A stretch of 53,471 nucleotides of DNA from Palsa-661 sp035535015 (GTDB lineage Bacteria > Actinomycetota > Acidimicrobiia > Acidimicrobiales > UBA8190). Position numbers and translations under genes: made by a program. Positions 46,522 to 53,471 of the stretch are shown in pieces. Below the pieces are notes generated by a model, which saw only the letters and a program-made list of their open reading frames with translations, was not told the DNA's origin and did not search any database. Each line of letters opens with the position of its first letter. Positions within the stretch are counted from its first letter, which is position 1. The stretch is taken from positions 1 to 53,471 of the forward strand of contig DATLQU010000046.1 of the NCBI GenBank assembly GCA_035535015.1, read 5' to 3'.

Positions 46522-48399
46522 CTATGAGACGGTTAGGACGAAGTTTTGGGCTGAGCTGGTGACTGCATTGGTAGCAGTCAAAGTGATGCCGTACACACCT
46601 GCCGTGGCGACCGCACCGGACAGTTTCGCCTTTCCGTTGCCCATGTCGGTCAGGATTGTCCCCGAGGGAAGCGGGGACCCGACGATACTGGGTTTCGGGT
46701 AACCGGCTGTCTTGATCGTCACAGTGAAGAAATGCCCCGCCCTGACGGTCTTGGTTGCAGCGCTCGTGAATGTTGGTGCCTCATCGACCACCAGTGTGAA
46801 GTTCTGCACCGCCCTTCCTTCAGAGTTTGAGGCTTTCAGTGCCAACTTGCGTGTGCCAGCCACGCTGGGAGTCCCAGCGATTGTGGCGGTGCCGTCGAGG
46901 TTGTCGGTAAAACTCAATCCGGCCGGCAGACGCCGAGACTTCTTCAGTGTCGGCAAGGGATATCCCAGAGTGGTGACGGTGAATGAAAAGGGCACACCGG
47001 TGATCGCGGTAGCGGACTTCGCCGAAGTGATAGTGGGCAGAAGCCGGCTGCAGAGTCCGGTCGGAGCGCTGGTCGCCCCCCAGTTGCTCGTCCAGATGTT
47101 CGCGGTGCCCGCCGTTTCCGATCCGGTGGTGCCGTCGTAACAGTCGTCTGTGGCGCTCGTCGCGCTCGTGTTGTCACTGATCGTCCCACCACTGCCGGCG
47201 TCGATCCGGATCCCATCGGCCAGCGACCCCAGAACCGAGTTTCCGCTGATAGTGAAGTCAGTGGGATCGGCGAACCCACCTCCGTAGGCGCTCCCCCTGA
47301 CGTGGATACCGTAGAAGAACCCGGAGATCTTATTCTGGCTGATAGTCGCTCCAGTGCCCGGCGCATAGAAGTCACTGTTGAAGATGATGCCCGACGCGCC
47401 CGACGCGCCGTTGCCGGTAAGGACGTTGCCGGTCACGGCCGTGTTCCAGTCGCCGCCGCCAATGTAGATCGGCGTATAGGCGTTCGGGTCGTTGCTGTCA
47501 GTGATCGTAACGTCGTTGTTGCTGATGTGCGCACCGGTCGTGCAGAAAAGCGCTAGGAAATTCTCTTCGATGAACCCGGCTCCGTGGGCCGGATCGAGGA
47601 ACGGTGCCCCGTCATCGGTGAAGGAGTTGCCGGTAATGGTGAGGTTGTTGGCGAAGTCAGTGGTGTTCGGTGCCGCGCCGCACGATCCGTCGCCTGTGGT
47701 GTTGATGCCAGCGCCGGGGCCGGACAGGTTGGTAAAGCTGTTATTTGAGATCGACAGGTTGTTGGCAGTGTTGGCCCAAACAAGGACTGCCTGGCCGAAA
47801 TCGCCAGAAGACGCCCATGACGGAGTGGCCTGCACGAAAGCGTTGTCTGCGATGTTTGAGGGCGAAGGGTTGACAATGCCGTCGGTGTTGACATAGATGC
47901 CTCCGTTGCTGACGTCGATGATGTCATCAGTAAACGTCCAACCGGACCCGACGTTGGAGGCGACGACCTCTCCGGTGCCTCCCGAGTAGCCGCTCAGTGT
48001 AAAGCCACTGAGTGTGCCCGTCGTGGCGCCCGCCGTATAGTGGATACCCCCCGCCCCTGTGATCGTCGTCTCCGGCGCGGCACTACGCGTCCGGGCGTCG
48101 ACGCCATATTGGGCGCCGAGCAGTGTCAGCGGCTTGTCGATGGTCAAACTCTCAGGATAGGTGCCGGCACAGACATAGAGCGTCGCCGCAGGGGATGCGG
48201 CGTCGATCGCCGCTTGGATCGTCGTAAATGTCGAGGCGCACGATGCACTCGCAACACCGACAATGGTCGCTCCGGGCGGCGGCTGGATCGGGTCAATCCC
48301 GCTGGCACCGGCCACGGCTGATCCAGAGAGAACCGCAGCCCCCGTCAGAATTCCCCCAGTGAGCACGCCTGATAACAAGACTCCGATGGTCCTTCTCAC
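46522..48399 (-). CDS. Secreted right-handed beta-helix protein with two C-terminal Ig-like domains
   Basis: The 625-residue protein has a signal peptide (1-30). It opens with CASTFTTIQAAIDAASPAATLYVCAGTYPE and LTIDKPLTLLGAQYGV, the typical start of NosD/pectate-lyase-like parallel beta-helices. Stacked short strands with ISxNxF/ITGNSF/ISGNSV rungs follow to about residue 430. Two putative Ig modules (about 450-540, 540-625) carry GVPFSFTVTTLGYPLPT...LPAGLSFTDNLDGTATIAGTP, the He_PIG pattern. The helix fold suggests binding or cleaving a polysaccharide at the cell surface. No catalytic residues can be pointed out, and no anchor is seen. Confidence 0.85.
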   Translation of the reverse strand: MRRTIGVLLSGVLTGGILTGAAVLSGSAVAGASGIDPIQPPPGATIVGVASASCASTFTTIQAAIDAASPAATLYVCAGTYPESLTIDKPLTLLGAQYGVDARTRSAAPETTITGAGGIHYTAGATTGTLSGFTLSGYSGGTGEVVASNVGSGWTFTDDIIDVSNGGIYVNTDGIVNPSPSNIADNAFVQATPSWASSGDFGQAVLVWANTANNLSISNNSFTNLSGPGAGINTTGDGSCGAAPNTTDFANNLTITGNSFTDDGAPFLDPAHGAGFIEENFLALFCTTGAHISNNDVTITDSNDPNAYTPIYIGGGDWNTAVTGNVLTGNGASGASGIIFNSDFYAPGTGATISQNKISGFFYGIHVRGSAYGGGFADPTDFTISGNSVLGSLADGIRIDAGSGGTISDNTSATSATDDCYDGTTGSETAGTANIWTSNWGATSAPTGLCSRLLPTITSAKSATAITGVPFSFTVTTLGYPLPTLKKSRRLPAGLSFTDNLDGTATIAGTPSVAGTRKLALKASNSEGRAVQNFTLVVDEAPTFTSAATKTVRAGHFFTVTIKTAGYPKPSIVGSPLPSGTILTDMGNGKAKLSGAVATAGVYGITLTATNAVTSSAQNFVLTVS

Positions 48400-48630
48400 G
48401 ATCCACCCTCTTCTGCTTGAACTTCCGTGATCGACTCGAACAACGAAGCGTCAGCCTGCCCATTGTCAAATGGAGATGGACAAAATGGTCGAGGCATTGA
48501 CCTTCGGCACATTTTCCGCCCACCCGTTGCCTGAAGGTAGCGTGCACGAAGAACATCAACGGCGGCCCAGCATCGCCCCAACGCTGGACCAAGCCACATC
48601 CACCACATCCACCACGCCTGAAACAACGGG

Positions 48631-49067
48631 ATGCCGGGTGACTCCCAATCAGTTGAGGCCAAGGACCGTAAGCAGACTTTCGTCAATGCCCCAGATCTAC
48701 TCCAAAGGAGGGCGGAGCCTCAGCTCGTCGAGCTCACGCAGTCCTCCAAGCGGCGGCTCTCAGAGGTGTTCCAGTCCGCACGTCGGCCGCAGTGCTTGTC
48801 GAAGCCTGTCGTGGTCAAGCCCGCGACGCAGCTGTAGCTCGAATCCTGAACCAGGGCATCGATGTCCTCTCTGTCGATCGGGACACCGGCCGAGTGGCGG
48901 CTCACCTTCTCAACGAAGCCAAGCTCGACTCGTCTTCTGCCGTCGATGCCATCGTGGTCGCAACGGCAATCCGTCTCGGTGGGGCGCTCATTGTCACATC
49001 GGACCCTGACGACTTAGCCCGGCTAGCCATGGATCACCCCGATGTCGAGATTCAGCCTTTGCGCTAA
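48631..49067 (+). pseudogene. Degenerate PIN-domain (VapC-like) toxin gene
   Basis: The C-terminal part is intact in one frame: RRAHAVLQAAALRGVPVRTS, AAVLVEACRGQARDAAVAR, VVATAIRLGGALIVTSDPDD, LARLAMDHPDVEIQPLR, stop after 49067. This is the PIN pattern with the DAIVVATA acidic site and VTSDPDDL. Upstream, the same frame has a stop at 48669. The N-terminal-looking SQSVEAKDRKQTF lies in a different frame and lacks the usual first acidic active-site segment. A GTG at 48792 would give only a 91-residue C-terminal half. No antitoxin gene is adjacent. Confidence 0.5.
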
Positions 49068-49346
49068 AGCGAGCTGATCCTGAGCGTTCTCGCCGGTACC
49101 GTCCTATATTCGCGAGGCTGGCGTGATTGCCGACGGTTGGCGGTGTCGACGAGTCCCAGGGGCCTTGCCGGACCCGGCAAGCGCATATGGTCCGACGGTT
49201 TCAACGGGACCCCGGGATCAGGGTGTTACCGCGAAGCGCAGGGCAGCCCAACTGCACTTCCCACCCAGGCTTCCCGGAACGGCATTTCCCTCGGTCGGGC
49301 GTCATCACTTGGACGTCCCAGAGGTATCGCTCCGAGCCCCCGCTGG
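49068..49346. other. Intergenic region, no gene seen
   Basis: These 279 bp lie between the PIN relic and the 3' end of the repeat-protein gene on the opposite strand. No convincing frame or terminator was found. Confidence 0.4.
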
Positions 49347-51890
49347 CTATACGCAACCGCCCAGAGAGTCGGTGTCGGTGGCCGACAGATTCGAGGTGGG
49401 GCTGATGACAGAACCACCCGGCGGAGTGAGGGTCACGGTGTTCGAGAGCGTCGTGCACTGGTTGTCGACGCCGGCCACCACGGTGTAAGTGATCGACGAC
49501 CCGGCCGGGAGATCGACCGTGTCGTCGATGTTCACGAAGTGGGTGCCCGTGGCGGTGGGGGTGAAGCCGGAAGCGCCCCCGGTTCCGACCGCCGTAAAGC
49601 TGTCTTCGTAGAGATTGATGTTGTTGTCGGCCAAGTCGTCATACACCGTCACGCCGGAGATCGGTGCCGTTCCGGAGTTCGATACGGTTATCGCGTAGGT
49701 GATCTCGCAGCACCCTTCAGCCACAAAACCGGTCGTGGCCGGAGGACCCGATGTCCCGCCTTGGTCATCGGACTTCACCACGTTCAGCGTCGCTTGGCCG
49801 GACTGCGTCCCCGACCCCGTTTCGACCAGGGCGTTGGGACTGGCCGTCACGGTCATGGCGGGGGCGGATCCCCCTGATCCCGAGCCACCGCCACCTGAGC
49901 CCTTGTGATGGCGATGGTGTTTTGCGGCCTTGTGGGAGCCGACCGATCCCCCCGCCTTGACCGAGGCCAGGGTGGGCACCGGGGCCGTCACGGTGAAGGT
50001 GGTGACGTACGTGGGATGGCTGCCCGCCTCGACGTCGGCGATCACCGCCGAGGGACCGGCCGCGCAGGAGGCTCCCTTGAACACGAAGGTGGCGTTGCCG
50101 TCGTCGTCCAGCGTGCCGGTGGCCACCGTGGTGCCCGAGGTCTGGTCGATGGCCGTGCCCGAGCCCGGCTCCCAGCGCCACCCCCCGCCGCACCGGCTGT
50201 CGAGCTGCGGTGAGGAGATTTGGACGGGCTGCTCGGCGTAGACCGGGTTCGTCTCCACGTAGAACACGGTGTAGACGTCGGACTCACCGCTCGATGGGCT
50301 GTTTCCCGTCTCCACCTCGGTGGACGGGTTGGCGCTCACCCCGGCCGGGGTGACCTGCGGTGGTTCGACGACAAGACTGGTGGTGGCCGTCAGATATGGC
50401 GCACCGGTGAGATCGGCTTCGATGAGATCGGTCCCTGCCGCGCAGTTCGCGCCGTCGACCACCACCGTGACGTTCCCGTCGTCGTCCAGGACCACAGTGA
50501 TGGAGTTGAAGGTCCGGTGGGGCGCCACCGTCGATCCCCGCTGCAGGGTCTCGAACAGGATCTGCCCTCCGCAGCTGGCCTGGAGCTGCGAGGAGGAGAT
50601 GTTCACGCTGTCGCCGGCGTAGGCGGGGCTCGTCTCCACCTGGATCACCGCGTGCACCTGCGAACCCCCCGTGGGCAGTGCCGGGGTGATGGTGGCGATT
50701 GGCTCGTCGTTGTTGTCCTGACCGACGGCGGCGCAGTGCATGGCATCGGCGCAGCTCACGGCGTTGAACTGGCCACCGCCCCCCATGGCCGTGATCTCGG
50801 CGCCCGGGTCCCAGACGCCGTTCGTCTCGGTGGCGTAGAAGGGTTCCCCATCGGAGCCGACGGCCGTGCAGTTGGTGGCATTGGTACAGCTCACGCCATA
50901 GGGAGAAAAGGGTGTGCCCGGGATGGCGGTCGGGAAGCCCCAGACGCCGTTGGTCTCGGTGACGTAGAACCCGGGACCCCCGGTCAAGTTGTGACCGACG
51001 GCCGTGCAGTTCGTGGCATTGGCGCAGCTCACACCCGCAAATTCGCCGCGGGCGGGGAACCCACCGACGGGAACCTCGGTGGCGGGGCCCCAGATGCCGT
51101 TCGTCTCGGTGGCGTAGATCGGTTCGAAGTATTGGAAAAAACCGTCGTCAAATTGTTCGTATCCAACGGCGGTGCAGTCGAGGGCGTTGCTACAACTCAC
51201 ACTGCTGAATTGGCTACCGAGGTTCGAATCACCGCCCGGAATAGGGACAGGAACCTCGGTGGCCGCCGGGCCCCAGACGCCATGGGTCTCGGTGACGGAG
51301 AACGGCTGGCCATTGCCATCCGCTCCGACGGCGGTGCAGTCGGTGGCATCCGTGCAGCTCACCCCCGTGAAGTATCCACTGCTACCCAGGGCGGCGGGCA
51401 CGGTGAACACGGTGAACGGTCCCCAGGTGCCGTTGGTCTCGGTGGCGTAGATGGGCGGACCGAAGCCGTAGTCCAAAGCTCCCACGGCGGTGCAATCGGC
51501 GGCGTCGGTGCAGCTCACGCTGTTGAACTGGCCACCAGAGCCCGGGCCTGTGACCTCGATACCGGCGGCCCAGGTACCGTTCGTCTCGGTGGCGTAGACG
51601 GGCTGGCTGTTGTTGTCCTGGCCAACGGCCGTGCAGTCGATGGCGTCGGCACAGCTCACGCCGTAGAAGTCGCCGAACGTCCCCGGAACGGCGACCTCGG
51701 TGAGAGGGCCGAAGGGGTTCGTTCCCGCCGCCGCCGAGGACGTTGTCGTCAGGAACACACCGGCACCCATCAGAGCCAGCCCGGCGGCCGCCAGGCGCAG
51801 GGGCCGACGGGCCTCAAGGCGCCGTGGCCCTCGCCCAAAGCAGGACACGGCGGGCGCCCAGAGCGCCCCCACTTGGTTGTTGCGCAACAC
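49347..51890 (-). CDS. Large secreted protein: seven Cys-paired repeats (beta-propeller-like), two Ig-like domains, DUF11-like C-terminus
   Basis: 847 residues from a GTG at 51890 (GGAGG close upstream). A long basic leader and hydrophobic core (about 31-55) form the signal. Residues about 60-405 contain seven repeats of 35-50 residues, each with VSC-x5-C-(T/A)AVG, mostly followed by (Y/V)xTETNGxWG. The cores lie near 78, 125, 177, 231, 287, 333 and 378. Seven repeats of this size fit one seven-bladed propeller with a disulfide per blade. Two similar Ig-like domains follow (about 410-515 and 535-650), each with VETxPxYA...LDDDGN...CAAG. A His/Gly/Ser-rich linker (HHRHHKGSGGGGSGSGG) precedes a DUF11-like domain (TYAITVSNSGTAPISGVTVYD) at about 700-847. 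No anchor or sortase signal is seen. The role may be surface binding. Confidence 0.85.
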   Translation of the reverse strand: MLRNNQVGALWAPAVSCFGRGPRRLEARRPLRLAAAGLALMGAGVFLTTTSSAAAGTNPFGPLTEVAVPGTFGDFYGVSCADAIDCTAVGQDNNSQPVYATETNGTWAAGIEVTGPGSGGQFNSVSCTDAADCTAVGALDYGFGPPIYATETNGTWGPFTVFTVPAALGSSGYFTGVSCTDATDCTAVGADGNGQPFSVTETHGVWGPAATEVPVPIPGGDSNLGSQFSSVSCSNALDCTAVGYEQFDDGFFQYFEPIYATETNGIWGPATEVPVGGFPARGEFAGVSCANATNCTAVGHNLTGGPGFYVTETNGVWGFPTAIPGTPFSPYGVSCTNATNCTAVGSDGEPFYATETNGVWDPGAEITAMGGGGQFNAVSCADAMHCAAVGQDNNDEPIATITPALPTGGSQVHAVIQVETSPAYAGDSVNISSSQLQASCGGQILFETLQRGSTVAPHRTFNSITVVLDDDGNVTVVVDGANCAAGTDLIEADLTGAPYLTATTSLVVEPPQVTPAGVSANPSTEVETGNSPSSGESDVYTVFYVETNPVYAEQPVQISSPQLDSRCGGGWRWEPGSGTAIDQTSGTTVATGTLDDDGNATFVFKGASCAAGPSAVIADVEAGSHPTYVTTFTVTAPVPTLASVKAGGSVGSHKAAKHHRHHKGSGGGGSGSGGSAPAMTVTASPNALVETGSGTQSGQATLNVVKSDDQGGTSGPPATTGFVAEGCCEITYAITVSNSGTAPISGVTVYDDLADNNINLYEDSFTAVGTGGASGFTPTATGTHFVNIDDTVDLPAGSSITYTVVAGVDNQCTTLSNTVTLTPPGGSVISPTSNLSATDTDSLGGCV

Positions 51891-52320
51891 GCCCTCCGCT
51901 CGATGAGTTCAACACCTCACAGTAAGTGGGATAGTTGCGCCTCGGCATCACCAAGATTGACGGAAAGTGCTGGTAAGCCCACTGCAGGATCACAAGCACG
52001 CCAAGACGAGCCCGGCAGCGACGGCCACCAGAGAACGTTGAGCGTCCGGGGAGGGACCTCGCCGCTGTCTGGCGAGAGGGTCGGGGCGTGAGGGCCTTGG
52101 GCATCCGGAATTCGTCGGCATCAAGGACGGCTGCTTCGGCCTGAAGCGTCGCTTTGCGTTGTTGCGCTGCAGCGGCGTCGAGAATCGCCTTCCGAATCGC
52201 TTCAGGTCGACTCATCCCCGATGCTTCGAGAGTGTTCAGAGCTCGCCGGACTTCATCGTCGAGGCGAACCGAAACTGCATCCAGCTTGGAATCATGGCGA
52301 TACCGCGTCCGCTCTGGCAT
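51814..52320 (-). CDS. Ribbon-helix-helix antitoxin-like ORF, probably degenerate at the 3' end
   Basis: The first 60 or so residues read DAVSVRLDDEVRRALNTLEA, then SGMSRPEAIRKAILDAAAAQ, a clear RHH (CopG/VapB-like) DNA-binding domain. From about residue 75 the frame loses antitoxin character and runs on to overlap the repeat-protein gene start by 77 bp, so the natural C-terminus may have been lost. The ATG at 52320 has no ribosome site. The frame is also open upstream to the in-frame TAG at 52339. No toxin gene follows, so it is an orphan. Confidence 0.5.
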   Translation of the reverse strand: MPERTRYRHDSKLDAVSVRLDDEVRRALNTLEASGMSRPEAIRKAILDAAAAQQRKATLQAEAAVLDADEFRMPKALTPRPSRQTAARSLPGRSTFSGGRRCRARLGVLVILQWAYQHFPSILVMPRRNYPTYCEVLNSSSGGRVAQQPSGGALGARRVLLWARATAP

Positions 52321-52339
52321 GAACGAAGGATCTTCGTTC
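52321..52339. promoter_or_regulatory. Inverted repeat directly before the RHH ORF
   Basis: GAACGAAG-GAT-CTTCGTTC is a perfect 8-bp inverted repeat with a 3-nt centre, ending one base from the ATG. RHH antitoxins usually bind palindromes in front of their own genes, so this could be an operator. As RNA it would be a hairpin covering the start region. Confidence 0.45.
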
Positions 52340-52590
52340 TATTCGAGCACGGCGTCGATGTGCACGCTGCCTTCAGCTCCCGAGGCGAGTCTGTATGTAA
52401 ATCCCTCTCGACCGAGCTCGGGATCGACAAAGACCTCCGCTATCCGATCGGTCGGCAACGGGGCGGGGTCGGCCTTCGTGTAGGGGAACACCAGTGTCCG
52501 GCGGCTAGTACGAACCTCGAACGCCGTGCTTCCGATTATTGGCCGTTACGCCCAGGATTTTCACAACCCTCCCTCCTCCACCAGGTTCGC
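52339..52590 (-). pseudogene. Remnant of an actinobacterial HTH-associated protein, broken by frameshift and in-frame TAG
   Basis: One frame reads VKILGVTANNRKHG, and the next, after a one-base shift near 52515, reads AFEVRTSRRTLVFPYTKADP, APLPTDRIAEVFVDPELGRE and GFTYRLASGAEGSVHIDAVL, then E and TAG. From memory, related proteins continue EYN-x-DP. Here the codon after E is TAG, and the following codons give NEDPSFM, so the stop replaces the expected Tyr. The frame then runs into the RHH ORF. A frameshift plus a nonsense codon indicate a dead gene. Confidence 0.45.
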
Positions 52591-52619
52591 CAGAAGCTCA
52601 TTGAGGTGCATATCCGCCC

Positions 52620-53288
52620 TCACATCTCGGCCGCCGCCTCGTCTCGGAGGTACTCCCGAAGGTACGGCAGGGCGAAATCGACGTAGCCGTGGTTCGTTGA
52701 CTCGATGAGTTCGGCGACGATGAGACGAAGCCGGTACTGACTGGCGTAGTTCACGTCGACCCCGAGGCGATCTTGTATGTCCGCCATTTTCGAAGGGCCG
52801 TTGTCCCTTGTCATAGCCAACAAGAACGACTTGTCGATAGCCGAGGCACCGACAAGAGCCGGTTCGTAGACCAACGCCCCCAGGCGTCGATGGGTACCTT
52901 CGGTCAGCAGCGCCACGTACGCCCCGACGCGGGCGGTGAAGCGGGTGAGTTCGAGTGCGAAGTCGAACCACCAACGGGGATATCGCCGCCGGAACAGGAT
53001 GAGCAGCAGTGTGGCCATGGAGAGACCACCAGTGATGCCTGCCGATGTCGTCGTGGCCCAAGCGCCACCGGAGGTCTGCACGCTTTGGGTGCCCTCAGCG
53101 GTTAGGACGCTGCTCACGATCACGATCGGAACGACCAGGACAAGACGGAACGCAGTGGTGACACGGTTGAGCCGGTCGGGGTAAGCGATCTCAAGGCGCG
53201 CCGGATACAGCGCTACCGTGCCAGGCCTGCTCGGCGAGCCACCGTCCGGCGGCGAAGGTGGAACGTCTTCGAGTTGGACATGTGCCAT
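52620..53288 (-). CDS. Chimera of a DUF4389 membrane domain and a winged-helix C-terminus of an AAA ATPase
   Basis: With ATG at 53288 the protein has 222 residues. Residues about 25-135 look like DUF4389: ALYPARLEIAYPDRLNRVTT, membrane segments about 46-62 and 84-99, then RRRYPRWWFDFALELTRFTA and RVGAYVALLTE. At about residue 138 it switches to ALVYEPALVGASAIDKSFLL, AMTRDNGPSKMADIQDRLGV and DVNYASQYRLRLIVAELIES, ending VDFALPYLREYLRDEA. That is the C-terminal winged helix familiar from actinobacterial Orc1/AAA-type ATP-binding proteins, without its ATPase domain. A fusion after deletion explains this best. Whether the product is functional is unknown. Confidence 0.6.
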   Translation of the reverse strand: MAHVQLEDVPPSPPDGGSPSRPGTVALYPARLEIAYPDRLNRVTTAFRLVLVVPIVIVSSVLTAEGTQSVQTSGGAWATTTSAGITGGLSMATLLLILFRRRYPRWWFDFALELTRFTARVGAYVALLTEGTHRRLGALVYEPALVGASAIDKSFLLAMTRDNGPSKMADIQDRLGVDVNYASQYRLRLIVAELIESTNHGYVDFALPYLREYLRDEAAAEM

Positions 53289-53471
53289 CCCTTCCAAGTC
53301 TCCGCCGGCGTAGTTCAGCTTCTGTGAATATCTCCCGCAGGCCGGGCGTCGGACAGGGTCGAAGGTCACACCGTCGACCACAACGAGTCCACGGCCAGCC
53401 CTGTCAACGGGGCCGTACTGACGGTCCCCCTACATCAGCCGCTATCTGAGGGATCTGCTCCGCCGAAGGGC
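53289..53471. other. Right-edge sequence, no gene assigned
   Basis: The last 183 bp include the upstream region of the chimeric gene. The minus frame is open upstream to 53381 but the extra residues look non-native. Nothing else can be supported before the window ends. Confidence 0.4.

Noticed and set aside
49123..50241. Plus-strand frames opposite the repeat protein
   Set aside because: They mirror the repeats of the minus-strand gene, which has a signal peptide and periodic Cys pairs.

Overview
The window comes from a high-GC actinobacterium. This is inferred from gene content, since no rRNA is present. The phosphatidylinositol-mannoside genes (CDP-alcohol phosphotransferase, PatA-like acyltransferase, PimA), a mycothiol ligase (MshC-like), an F420-dependent NADP reductase and an InhA-type enoyl reductase all point to Actinobacteriota. 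The abundance of secreted low-homology proteins and DUF2510/bPH2 proteins would fit a deep lineage such as Acidimicrobiia, but the sequence does not prove it.

Region 1 (1-14063, minus strand) is a tightly packed housekeeping block. In transcription order it reads pgsA-like, patA-like, pimA, M48 peptidase, pdxS, pdxT, yebC, ruvC, ruvA, ruvB, yajC, secD, secF, relA (cut by the left edge). Many junctions are 4-bp ATGA overlaps. The order matches the conserved actinobacterial thrS-HIT-pgsA-patA-pimA...ruvCAB...secDF-relA neighbourhood. The HIT and thrS genes lie at 19513-22046, and an oppositely oriented EF-G-like gene and a large YfhO-type membrane protein (14269-19509) split them from the rest. 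Next come mshC and npdG (overlapping, minus) and divergent fabI (plus).

Region 2 (about 24.8-33.4 kb) is an accessory metabolic locus. A minus-strand run encodes a glutamate-decarboxylase-like PLP enzyme, a crotonase, a DECR-like SDR, an MFS transporter and an aldehyde dehydrogenase. It is divergent from a TetR regulator and a nitronate-monooxygenase-like flavoprotein. A perfect 6-4-6 palindrome sits in the shared control region over a plausible promoter. The substrate is unknown, and this is the best candidate for an undescribed regulated pathway.

Region 3 (33.4-40.1 kb) holds a two-domain neocarzinostatin-like secreted protein, chorismate mutase, a secreted protein, a methyltransferase, a D-2-hydroxyacid dehydrogenase, a small CxxC protein, and two bPH2 membrane proteins.

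Region 4 (about 40.1-53.5 kb) looks different, with visibly lower GC, long non-coding stretches and many decayed genes. Intact genes are a copper pair (YcnI-like and a CopC-CopD-YtkA-like fusion), several secreted proteins, a right-handed beta-helix protein and an 847-residue secreted protein with seven Cys-containing repeats that look like a beta-propeller. Between them are frameshifted or truncated relics: a DUF1330-like gene, a fragment paralogous to a domain of the repeat protein, a PIN toxin, a broken gene ending in an in-frame amber codon before an RHH antitoxin-like ORF, and a DUF4389/winged-helix chimera. I read this as a hot spot of gene turnover. Frameshift calls assume the base calls are right.
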